A DNA stretch of 20,508 nucleotides, taken from Clostridiaceae bacterium. GTDB taxonomy: Bacteria; Bacillota_A; Clostridia; Clostridiales; Clostridiaceae. The position numbers and the translations under genes were made by a program. The stretch is taken from NCBI GenBank assembly GCA_029256485.1, contig JAQSXU010000101.1, positions 1 through 20,508 on the forward strand, written 5' to 3'. Positions 14,399-20,443 of this stretch are shown in pieces (the first letter of the stretch is position 1; the number at the start of each line of letters is the position of its first letter). The notes below the pieces were generated by a model. The model saw nothing but the letters and a program-made list of their open reading frames with translations, ran no database searches and was not told where the DNA came from.

Positions 14399-14740
14399 AT
14401 GGCAAAGGGTGGATTTCCTGGTATGGGTGGAGGAAACATGAACAATTTAATAAAGCAAGCCCAAAAATTTCAAAAACAAATGGAAGACATGCAAAAGGAT
14501 TTAGAAAATAAGGAATTTACTGCAGCTGTTGGTGGAGGAGCTGTAACAGCTGTAGCAAATGGAAGAAAACAACTCATAGATATTAAAATTAAACCAGAAG
14601 TAGTAGATCCAGACGATATAGAAATGCTTCAAGATTTAATTGTCTCTGCTTGCAATGAAGCATTGAAGAAGGCAGAAAGTGAGACAGCAGACGAAATGAA
14701 AAAGTTAACTGGTGGATTAAACATACCAGGAATGTTTTAA
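14399..14740 (+). CDS. YbaB/EbfC family nucleoid-associated protein
   Basis: A 113-residue small DNA-binding protein of the YbaB/EbfC family, which forms tweezer-like dimers and coats the nucleoid. The Gly/Met-rich N-terminus (residues 1-13) is followed by a long amphipathic helix ([20 protein letters not shown]), the [16 protein letters not shown] beta region, and the conserved [17 protein letters not shown] segment. Length is standard. AAGGAGG lies before the ATG. It sits between dnaX and recR in the order found in B. subtilis (yaaK) and E. coli, where the three genes are linked. A terminator-like hairpin follows before recR. Confidence 0.93.
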   Translation: MAKGGFPGMGGGNMNNLIKQAQKFQKQMEDMQKDLENKEFTAAVGGGAVTAVANGRKQLIDIKIKPEVVDPDDIEMLQDLIVSACNEALKKAESETADEMKKLTGGLNIPGMF

Positions 14741-14751
14741 GGATAAGCATG

Positions 14752-14793
14752 AGAGTTGAAAGTTAAATTTTTTTACGTTCAACTCTTAGTTTT
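14752..14793 (+). terminator. Terminator-like hairpin between ybaB and recR
   Basis: AGAGTTGAA (14752-14760) pairs perfectly with TTCAACTCT (14778-14786), followed by TAGTTTTT. It would reduce read-through from dnaX-ybaB into recR. Confidence 0.65.
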
Positions 14794-14834
14794 TAATCTG
14801 TATAATAAAAATGTGATAAACAGGGGTGAAGGAT

Positions 14835-15431
14835 TTGGATTTTTATCCTGTTGTAATAGAAAAACTAATAGAAGAATTTGCAAAACTGCCAGGGGTAGGT
14901 TATAAAACTGCACAAAGATTAACCATGCATGTTTTGAATTTGCCTCAGGACGAAGTAAGAGAGTTTGCAGAAGCACTGGTGAAAGCAAGAGGAACAATAA
15001 AGTATTGCTCAATATGCGGTAATTATACCGATAAAGATCCATGTGCAATATGTGGCAATCCTAATAGAGATAAAAATGTAATTTGTGTAGTTGAACAGCC
15101 AAAGGATATTATCTCAATGGAAAGGGTTAAAGAATACAATGGGGTATATCATGTGCTCCATGGTAATATATCACCAATGGCTGGAAGAGGTCCTGAGGAT
15201 ATAAAATTAAGAGAATTAATTAGAAGAATAAATGGAAATGTAGACGAAGTAATTGTTGCAACTAATCCCAATATTGAGGGTGAGGCAACTGCAATGTATA
15301 TATCTAAAGTGTTGAAGCCTCTTGGAGTAAAAGTAACACGAATTGCCCATGGAATACCAGTAGGGGGAGATTTGGAATACGCCGATGAGGTAACACTTTC
15401 AAAGGCTCTGGAGGGAAGACAAGAAATATAG
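14835..15431 (+). CDS. recR: Recombination mediator RecR
   Basis: RecR works with RecO/RecF to load RecA at gaps during recombinational repair. From the TTG at 14835 the protein is 198 residues, the standard length, with the family N-terminus MDFY; the GTG at 14826 lies inside the AGGGGTGA ribosome site and is less likely. A helix-hairpin-helix covers about residues 8-30 ([12 protein letters not shown]), the zinc finger has Cys58, Cys61, Cys70 and Cys73, and the Toprim domain runs from about 80 to 175 (CVVEQPKD, then [10 protein letters not shown]). The C-terminal [13 protein letters not shown] motif is intact. The gene follows dnaX-ybaB and precedes the DUF2508 gene, as in B. subtilis. Confidence 0.96.
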   Translation: MDFYPVVIEKLIEEFAKLPGVGYKTAQRLTMHVLNLPQDEVREFAEALVKARGTIKYCSICGNYTDKDPCAICGNPNRDKNVICVVEQPKDIISMERVKEYNGVYHVLHGNISPMAGRGPEDIKLRELIRRINGNVDEVIVATNPNIEGEATAMYISKVLKPLGVKVTRIAHGIPVGGDLEYADEVTLSKALEGRQEI

Positions 15432-15473
15432 TTATTCACAGGAATAAAATGAATATAAAGTTTTAATTGTGTC

Positions 15474-15500
15474 AAACATTATTAATAGTTAATAATGTTT
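15474..15500 (+). other. Perfect 12-bp hairpin abutting the ribosome site of the DUF2508 gene
   Basis: AAACATTATTAA (15474-15485) and TTAATAATGTTT (15489-15500) form a perfect stem with a TAG loop. C15473 can also pair with G15501, the first G of the GGAGGG ribosome site (15501-15506). No T tail follows, so this is not a terminator; it could tune translation or serve as a protein-binding dyad. Confidence 0.6.
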
Positions 15501-15511
15501 GGAGGGATTTT

Positions 15512-15784
15512 ATGGACAAAGCTAAAATATTAAAAATGCTTGCAAGTAAAATAAATATTAATAAATCAAATACTAATGAAAATTATTCATTAATTAATGA
15601 TATTGAGGAAGCTAGAAAAAATTTAGAATGTGCAAGAATGTACTTTGATTTAGTTAAAGAGCCAAGACTAGTTGATTATGCTATATATACTGAAGAAGCA
15701 GCTAAAGCAAAGTATGTTTACCTTATTTTAAAGGCAAGAGAAGAGAAAGTTAAATTGAAAGATAACTTTATGTTAAATATTTAG
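15512..15784 (+). CDS. DUF2508 family protein (YaaL-like)
   Basis: A 90-residue soluble, charged, probably all-helical protein of unknown function. The conserved stretch is the central DIEEARKNLECARMYFDL (30-47) followed by the DYAIYTEEAAKAKYVYLI helix. The ATG at 15512 has a strong GGAGGG five bases upstream; an in-frame TTG at 15467 would add 15 poor residues and run through a hairpin, so I reject it. Position between recR and bofA is the same as yaaL in B. subtilis. The transcript ends at a clear terminator 33 bases later. No function can be assigned. Confidence 0.85.
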   Translation: MDKAKILKMLASKININKSNTNENYSLINDIEEARKNLECARMYFDLVKEPRLVDYAIYTEEAAKAKYVYLILKAREEKVKLKDNFMLNI

Positions 15785-15817
15785 TTGAATTATTATTGAA
15801 AAATAATTATAATTTAG

Positions 15818-15850
15818 GCACAATGATTTACCATTGTGCATTTTTTATTA
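15818..15850 (+). terminator. Terminator after the DUF2508 gene
   Basis: GCACAATG (15818-15825) and CATTGTGC (15832-15839) form a perfect 8-bp stem with a six-base loop, followed by ATTTTTTATT. Confidence 0.88.
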
Positions 15851-15902
15851 CAGCAAGAATATAAATAGAGTATAAAATATTATATAAGGAGGCACATGTT
15901 TT

Positions 15903-16160
15903 ATGCCACAGTATATGGGTTATTTTCTACTTGCAATCATAGCACTTTTTTTATTTGGAAAATTATTTGCATTATCAATAAAATTCATTATAAAGCTTAT
16001 ATTGAACGGAGTTTTAGGAGTAGTTTTGCTGTTTATTGTTAATTTCTTTGGAACATATTTTAATTTCAGTATTGGCATTAATATTTGGACAGCCTTAATT
16101 GCAGGATTCTTTGGAATACCTGGAGTGATTTTTTTAATTATCTTTAAAATGTTTTTATAA
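15903..16160 (+). CDS. bofA: BofA-family pro-sigma-K processing inhibitor
   Basis: An 85-residue membrane protein with two or three hydrophobic segments (about 5-22, 25-48 and 58-83). The motif IKLILNGVLGVVLLFIVNFFG and the C-terminal INIWTALIAGFFGIPGVIFL are typical of BofA. In Bacillus, BofA holds the SpoIVFB protease inactive in the outer forespore membrane until the sigma-K checkpoint. In clostridia the protein is often present although the checkpoint partners differ, so its exact role here is open. AAGGAGG precedes the start. Order recR - yaaL - bofA is conserved with B. subtilis and suggests a spore former. Confidence 0.88.
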   Translation: MPQYMGYFLLAIIALFLFGKLFALSIKFIIKLILNGVLGVVLLFIVNFFGTYFNFSIGINIWTALIAGFFGIPGVIFLIIFKMFL

Positions 16161-16171
16161 ATAGTATAGTA

Positions 16172-16243
16172 TTATTCACATATTTGATGCATAATTAATG
16201 AAATTTAGTGGAATGTGGATAATTATTGTGGATAAGTGCATAA
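16172..16243. promoter_or_regulatory. DnaA-box cluster upstream of sfsA
   Basis: Two perfect DnaA boxes TGTGGATAA lie in tandem 13 bases apart (16214-16222 and 16227-16235). A TTATTCACA box matching TTATNCACA lies on the other strand at 16172-16180, and AGTGCATAA (16235-16243) is one mismatch off. Another TTATTCACA is at 15432-15440, just after recR. The cluster fills the gap between bofA and sfsA. Confidence 0.65.
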
Positions 16244-16264
16244 TTATTACATGGAGTTGTTGAT

Positions 16265-16954
16265 ATGATTATTAATAAGAATATTGTAAATGCAAAATTT
16301 ATAAGAAGACCTAATAGATTTCAGGGTTACGTATATATTAATGATAAAGAGGAATTTGTTCATGTGCCTAATACAGGAAGATGCAGAGAAATTTTAGTTC
16401 CAGGTGCTGCGGTAATATTAAGAGAGGAAAACAACCCCAGTAGGAAAACAAAGTATGACTTAATTGCTGCATATAAGAAAAATATGCTTATAAGCATTGA
16501 TTCTCAAATTCCCAATAAAGTTGTAGAGGAAGCCTTAATTAATAAAAAGATAAGTAGTTTAAAAAAATTCAATATTATACAAAGAGAGAAAACCTTTGGA
16601 AATAGCAGATTTGACTTTAAATTATCTAATTCAAATGATGAATATTATCTGGAAGTAAAAGGTGTTACTCTAGAGGATAATGGAATTACTAAATTCCCAG
16701 ATGCCCCCACGGAAAGAGGAAGAAAGCACTTACTGGAGTTAATAGAAGTTAAAAAAACAGGCAAAGGTGCAGGCGTTTTATTTTTAATTCAGTTAGAAAA
16801 TGCAGATTATTTTACTCCTAATGACGAAATGGACAAGGACTTTGGAGAAGCACTGAGGATGGCAAAATCTAATGGAGTTGATGTTATGGCTTACAATTGC
16901 AGAGTTGGTGAAAATTTCATTACTTTGTTTAATGAAGTACAGATTAAGTTATAA
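16265..16954 (+). CDS. sfsA: SfsA family DNA/RNA nuclease-like protein
   Basis: A 229-residue protein of the SfsA family, first named from stimulation of maltose fermentation in E. coli and later recognised as an OB-fold joined to a PD-(D/E)xK nuclease-like domain. Family motifs are HVPNTGRCRE (33-42) in the N-terminal domain and the nuclease core NSRFDF (114-118, with Asp118) plus LEVKGVTL (Glu130, Lys132), followed by FPDAPTERGRKHL (144-156). Length is standard and all catalytic-type residues are present. GGAGTTG precedes the ATG. The upstream gap carries DnaA boxes, so replication state could influence its transcription; that is inference. Biological role in clostridia is unknown. Confidence 0.93.
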   Translation: MIINKNIVNAKFIRRPNRFQGYVYINDKEEFVHVPNTGRCREILVPGAAVILREENNPSRKTKYDLIAAYKKNMLISIDSQIPNKVVEEALINKKISSLKKFNIIQREKTFGNSRFDFKLSNSNDEYYLEVKGVTLEDNGITKFPDAPTERGRKHLLELIEVKKTGKGAGVLFLIQLENADYFTPNDEMDKDFGEALRMAKSNGVDVMAYNCRVGENFITLFNEVQIKL

Positions 16955-17010
16955 CTATTATTTGATTTACTACTTAGAATTAACATATAATTATATTATA
17001 AATTACTTTA

Positions 17011-17055
17011 AGGGGGTGTACATACTCTTTATTTATATAGGTAGATAAAGAGTAT
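17011..17055 (+). promoter_or_regulatory. Shine-Dalgarno followed by a perfect 11-bp hairpin in the Nudix leader
   Basis: AGGGGGTG (17011-17018) is a strong ribosome site but lies 44 bases from the ATG at 17063. Between them ATACTCTTTAT (17022-17032) and ATAAAGAGTAT (17045-17055) form a perfect stem with a 12-base loop. If folded, the stem leaves 3 + 7 = 10 unpaired bases between site and start codon. No ATG, GTG or TTG lies at normal distance after the site. A weak AAAGAG near the ATG sits inside the stem. Confidence 0.6.
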
Positions 17056-17062
17056 AAATTTT

Positions 17063-17602
17063 ATGGTATTTAAATATTGCCCTAAATGTGGAAGAAAACT
17101 AGTTGAAAAGTATAGCTGGGATGAGGGTGGCGTACCCTATTGTGAATATGATGATATAATGTATTTTGATACTCCAAAACCATGTATTATTGTGGCCATA
17201 GTAAAGGATGATAAAATATTGCTGCTTAAGCAAAGTTATATATTTAAAAATTCTAAAGTGCTTTTATCAGGATATGTAACAACAGGAGAAACTGTAGAAC
17301 AAACTGTGCATAGGGAAGTAAAAGAAGAGGCAGGGCTAGAAATTAAAGACATTAAATATTTAGGAAGTGAATATTTAGCGTCAAAAGAAATAGTAATGCT
17401 TACATTTATGGCTGCTTATGCTGGCGGGGAAATAATAAAATCTGATGAGGTTGAATGGGTAGAGTGGAGCCATATTGATGATGCTCTTTGTGAAATGTCA
17501 GAGGATGAGATAGGTAAAAGAGTTGTAAGAAAAGTACTTAAGGAGATAGGTTACTCAGGAGATAAGGCATATAGATGTGACAATGATAAATGCAACATTT
17601 AA
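17063..17602 (+). CDS. Nudix hydrolase with N-terminal zinc-ribbon-like segment
   Basis: A 179-residue Nudix hydrolase. The Nudix box is complete from Gly70 to Leu92 (G-x5-E76-x7-R84-E85-V-K-E88-E89-A-G91), which binds the metal and cleaves nucleoside diphosphate-linked compounds. The N-terminus has CPKCGRKL (Cys6, Cys9) as in NudC-type NAD/deNADding enzymes, but the second half of the ribbon has only Cys27 followed by EYDD, so a fourth cysteine is missing; the C-terminal tail adds Cys172 and Cys177. There is no NudC SQPWPFP-like motif, so substrate is unknown (NADH, nucleotide sugar or damaged nucleotide are possible). The leader has a hairpin between ribosome site and start codon. Confidence 0.85.
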   Translation: MVFKYCPKCGRKLVEKYSWDEGGVPYCEYDDIMYFDTPKPCIIVAIVKDDKILLLKQSYIFKNSKVLLSGYVTTGETVEQTVHREVKEEAGLEIKDIKYLGSEYLASKEIVMLTFMAAYAGGEIIKSDEVEWVEWSHIDDALCEMSEDEIGKRVVRKVLKEIGYSGDKAYRCDNDKCNI

Positions 17603-17700
17603 TAAGAATCCATTTTATTTACAGTTAATTAACAAAAGTTGGATGATTTTTTAATACTTCAGTGATATTATTAATACATAAAACATAAGGAGGGGGAAGT

Positions 17701-18387
17701 ATGGCAAAATTTGTACCTGAAATTAAAGGGACACTTAGAAATCATATGATTGAGCTGCCTTCTATAATAAGGGAGGCCAGTGGAATAAGAGTATTTGGGA
17801 AAAGAATAAAATCATTTGTGTTTAGTACAGATGTAGCAGTTATAAGAAATACTAATGCAGATGCAGTTATCGCAGTATATCCTTTTACCCCTCAACCACT
17901 GATAACAGAGTCTCTTGTTATGGCTGCTGATGTACCAGTTTTTTGTGGAGTTGGAGGCGGAATTACTACAGGTAAAAGGGTTATAAATTTGGCACTAGAT
18001 GCGGAATTTAAAGGAGCTATGGGAGTTGTAGTAAACAATCCAACACCAAATGATACAATAAAGCAAATGAGGGATACTATAGATATTCCCATCATTGTTA
18101 CTGTAGTGTCAGAATATGAAGATATAAAGGGAAGAATAGATGCAGGAGCAACAATTATAAATGTGTCAGGAGCTAAGAGAACTGCATATATTGTAAGCAA
18201 AATCAGACATGAGTTCCCTACATTCCCAATTATAGCAACTGGTGGACCTAATGATTCAACAATTAGAAATACTATTGAAGCTGGAGCTAATGCGATTACA
18301 TTTACACCGCCGCCTACTTCTGATATATTAAATGAAATAATGAATTCCTATAGGGAAAGATATGAATCTGAAAGTAAAGAGTTTTAG
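17701..18387 (+). CDS. Conserved TIM-barrel protein of unknown reaction (often annotated as hydrolase)
   Basis: A 228-residue cytoplasmic protein with the strand-helix pattern of a (beta/alpha)8 barrel. Strands end in Gly-rich turns: CGVGGGITTGK at 82-92, VVVNNPTPND at 109-118, INVSGAK at 153-159, IATGGPNDSTI at 178-188 and ANAITFTPPP at 196-205. The last two resemble the phosphate-binding loops of ThiG/HisA/TrpC-like barrels, so a phosphorylated substrate is likely. GGAGGGGG directly precedes the ATG. I recognise the type as a clostridial conserved protein but no reaction is established to my knowledge. It stands between a Nudix hydrolase and small Cys-rich proteins with no informative partner. 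Confidence 0.6.
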   Translation: MAKFVPEIKGTLRNHMIELPSIIREASGIRVFGKRIKSFVFSTDVAVIRNTNADAVIAVYPFTPQPLITESLVMAADVPVFCGVGGGITTGKRVINLALDAEFKGAMGVVVNNPTPNDTIKQMRDTIDIPIIVTVVSEYEDIKGRIDAGATIINVSGAKRTAYIVSKIRHEFPTFPIIATGGPNDSTIRNTIEAGANAITFTPPPTSDILNEIMNSYRERYESESKEF

Positions 18388-18583
18388 ATTATAATAATGG
18401 AATGCTGGCTGTTTTAACTAAACTGAAAATGGACAGACAGTATTTCATAGTAATTGTATTTATACATGATATGATTACATATATGTTCTATAAACATATG
18501 GTATAGTTTTAAAAATAAAGTTAACTTAAAAAGAAATTATCAAATGCTTAATTTGAAATAACTATAGACAAACAATTTCAACT

Positions 18584-18647
18584 ATAAACTTATACAGCTT
18601 AAAAAATCCATGAAGCTTCGCTATTTTAAAACTGTATAAGTTAAGTT
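18584..18647 (+). other. Long-range hairpin in the leader of the first Cys-rich protein
   Basis: CTTATACAG (18589-18597) pairs perfectly with CTGTATAAG (18632-18640). TTAAAA/TTTTAA can extend the inside, and the self-complementary GAAGCTTC lies in the loop. It ends about 40 bases before the start codon and has no T tail. The remaining 18388-18583 stretch shows only a 7-bp dyad (ATATGTT 18481-18487 with AACATAT 18493-18499) and no gene. Confidence 0.5.
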
Positions 18648-18680
18648 TATGTATTGTTTATGCTGAATAGTGGTGATGAA

Positions 18681-18848
18681 ATGATTATAACTAAAAATTG
18701 TAAAGATTGCCCTGAATTTATTAAAAAAAAGTGTGATGGACAGGTTAGCGACTGTATGTGTAAAAATTGCCCGAGAAATATAGGCAAGTGTATAATAACA
18801 AGATACTGTACTGAAACAGAATCAGTATTGGACATTTTAGAAAGTTAA
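18681..18848 (+). CDS. Small Cys-rich protein, eight cysteines
   Basis: A 55-residue soluble protein with Cys at 7, 10, 18, 25, 27, 30, 37 and 43. The arrangement C-x2-C-x7-C, then C-x-C-x2-C-x6-C-x5-C, looks like two linked metal-binding knuckles (zinc or an Fe-S cluster). I start at ATG 18681 because GGTGAT at 18672 is the only ribosome-site-like sequence and the family-like MIITKNC N-terminus follows; in-frame starts at 18654 and 18660 would add seven to nine residues without a ribosome site. Function unknown. It precedes another small Cys protein with the same C-x2-C-x2-F-x4-C element. Confidence 0.7.
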   Translation: MIITKNCKDCPEFIKKKCDGQVSDCMCKNCPRNIGKCIITRYCTETESVLDILES

Positions 18849-18858
18849 CAAAACCTGT

Positions 18859-18919
18859 TTTATGATTTTTAGAATTATTAATATTTTAATGGTAATAATA
18901 ATAAAATAAAAATCATAAA
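18859..18919 (+). other. 13-bp perfect inverted repeat ending at a ribosome site
   Basis: TTTATGATTTTTA (18859-18871) and TAAAAATCATAAA (18907-18919) are exact inverse copies separated by 35 AT-rich bases. The right arm overlaps the first three bases of AAAGGAG (18917-18923), the ribosome site of the gene at 18931. No T tail, so not a terminator. Confidence 0.55.
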
Positions 18920-18930
18920 GGAGTGGTTTT

Positions 18931-19119
18931 ATGGCTAGTATAGAGCAGTTGATGTCTGTAGGAGAAAATTGCAGGGGATATGATCCTCTTTCAGAGTATT
19001 TTGAATCAAATGCTGGAGAGCCTGACCCTAGAAGTTGTTCTAATTGCACCCATTTTACAGAGGGCAGGTGTAACATTGATTTATTCGATACTGTATTAAC
19101 AAGTTTAGATCAAGGTTAA
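18931..19119 (+). CDS. Small protein with C-x2-C-x7-C knuckle, unknown function
   Basis: A 62-residue soluble acidic protein. Cys14 lies in GENCRGYDPL and Cys36, Cys39 and Cys47 form CSNCTHFTEGRC, a compact metal-site pattern; the N-terminal half contains SEYFESNAGEPDP, probably a loop. It has an AAAGGAG ribosome site with normal spacing and a terminator right after, so I regard it as a real short gene. The knuckle matches that of the preceding small protein in spacing and in the central Phe. No function can be assigned. Confidence 0.72.
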   Translation: MASIEQLMSVGENCRGYDPLSEYFESNAGEPDPRSCSNCTHFTEGRCNIDLFDTVLTSLDQG

Positions 19120-19132
19120 TATTATAATGTGT

Positions 19133-19170
19133 AAAAAAAAGATAGCATTTATGTTATCTTTTTTTATTTT
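19133..19170 (+). terminator. Terminator after the second small Cys protein
   Basis: A run of eight A plus GATA (19133-19144) pairs with TATC plus seven T (19155-19165), followed by ATTTTT. It works in either direction. Confidence 0.8.
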
Positions 19171-19258
19171 TATGCTGTTTTTTTTATGAAAAAACCATAA
19201 ATAGTATAACGTTATGCGTAAATTCATATAAGTAGAAAAATATAAACATTTGCGAATA

Positions 19259-19287
19259 TTGAGAATTGTATGTTAAAGTGATAAAAT
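19259..19287 (+). promoter_or_regulatory. Promoter of the aminotransferase-serA operon
   Basis: TTGAGA (19259-19264), 17 bases, TAAAAT (19282-19287), 71 bases before the start codon. The leader after it shows no T-box or other riboswitch that I recognise. Confidence 0.55.
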
Positions 19288-19358
19288 AAGATTGCTCAGT
19301 AAATTTCAGTAAAAAAAGTGAATTAGAAATGGCAATAGCCGATTTTAGGAGGTAAAAG

Positions 19359-20432
19359 ATGCATAAGAAACTATTTATTCCAGGTCCAGTAGAAGTGAAA
19401 CAAGACGTACTTGAAAAAATGGCAACTCCCATGATAGGACATAGAAGTAAAGAAGCTTCTGCACTTCAAAGGAGAATAAGTGATAAACTGAGGAAAGTGT
19501 TTTACACTAAGGAAGAAATTCTATTATCTACTACTTCCGGCAGTGGATTAATGGAAGGTGCCGTTCGTTCCTGTACTGCTAAGAGAGCAGCTATTTTCTC
19601 AGTAGGAGCCTTTGGAAATAGGTGGTATGAAATGGCAACTCATAATAATGTGCCTGCAGATTTATTTGAAGTTGAATGGGGTAAAGAAACTACTCCTAAG
19701 ATGGTAGATGAAGCTTTAGCAACTGGCAAATATGATTTAATAACCGTTACTCATAATGAAACATCAACAGGGGTAATGAATCCAGTTGAAGAAATTTCAG
19801 AGGTTATTAAAAAATATCCAGAGGTAGTATGGTGCTTAGATACAGTTAGCTCAATGGCAGGAACTAAAATTGAAGTAGATAAACTAGGTGTAGATATATG
19901 TATTACTTCAACTCAAAAGGCAATAGGTCTTCCTCCAGGAATGGCTATTTGCTCAATGTCACAAAAAGCTGTAGAAAGAGCTAAAAAGGTTCCATATAGG
20001 GGAATGTATTTAGATCTTCTTGCATTATATGATTATATTCAAAAGAAGGATTATCAGTACCCATCAACTCCTTCATTATCCCATATGTTTGCTTTGGATT
20101 ATCAATTAGATAAGATACTAGAAGAGGGATTAGAAAATAGATACAACAGACATATTGAGATGGCTAAGTATGTAAGAGAATGGGCAAAAGAACATTTTGA
20201 ACTTTTTGCTGATGAGAGATTCCTTTCTAACACATTAACAAATATTAAAAATGTAAATAACATAAGTGTAGCAGATTTAAATAAAGAATTAGGCAGCAGA
20301 GGATTCCAAATTTCTAATGGATACGGAAAACTTAAGGAAAAGACTTTCAGAATAGCTCATATGGCAGAGTGCACCTTAGATGAGATAAAGGAATTGTTAA
20401 ATAATATAGACGATATTTTAGGATATAAATAG
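19359..20432 (+). CDS. Class V aminotransferase (alanine-glyoxylate / serine-pyruvate type), probable phosphoserine aminotransferase
   Basis: A 357-residue PLP enzyme of the class V group. FIPGPVEV (6-13) is the family N-terminal signature, STTSGSGLMEGA (57-68) binds the cofactor phosphate, Asp161 in CLDTVSS stacks with the pyridine nitrogen, and Lys187 in TSTQKAIG is the Schiff-base lysine. Homologues use serine, alanine or glyoxylate. The gene is followed after 11 bases by serA, and methanogens use a similar broad-range enzyme in place of SerC, so a role as 3-phosphohydroxypyruvate aminotransferase in serine synthesis is the best reading. It is not a classical SerC by motif. AGGAGG precedes the ATG by six bases. 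Confidence 0.85.
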   Translation: MHKKLFIPGPVEVKQDVLEKMATPMIGHRSKEASALQRRISDKLRKVFYTKEEILLSTTSGSGLMEGAVRSCTAKRAAIFSVGAFGNRWYEMATHNNVPADLFEVEWGKETTPKMVDEALATGKYDLITVTHNETSTGVMNPVEEISEVIKKYPEVVWCLDTVSSMAGTKIEVDKLGVDICITSTQKAIGLPPGMAICSMSQKAVERAKKVPYRGMYLDLLALYDYIQKKDYQYPSTPSLSHMFALDYQLDKILEEGLENRYNRHIEMAKYVREWAKEHFELFADERFLSNTLTNIKNVNNISVADLNKELGSRGFQISNGYGKLKEKTFRIAHMAECTLDEIKELLNNIDDILGYK

Positions 20433-20443
20433 GAGGATTTACT

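Noticed and set aside
14826..14834. GTG at 14826 as the recR start
   Set aside because: It lies within the AGGGGTGA ribosome site; TTG at 14835 gives the standard 198-residue protein starting MDFY.
15467..15511. TTG at 15467 as the start of the DUF2508 gene
   Set aside because: It would run through the perfect hairpin at 15474-15500 and lacks a ribosome site, while ATG 15512 has GGAGGG at ideal distance.
19170..19358. Possible T-box or serine riboswitch in the leader of the aminotransferase-serA operon
   Set aside because: No T-box sequence (TGGNACCGCG type) or terminator-antiterminator pair is present, and the space from the predicted promoter to the start is only about 70 bases.
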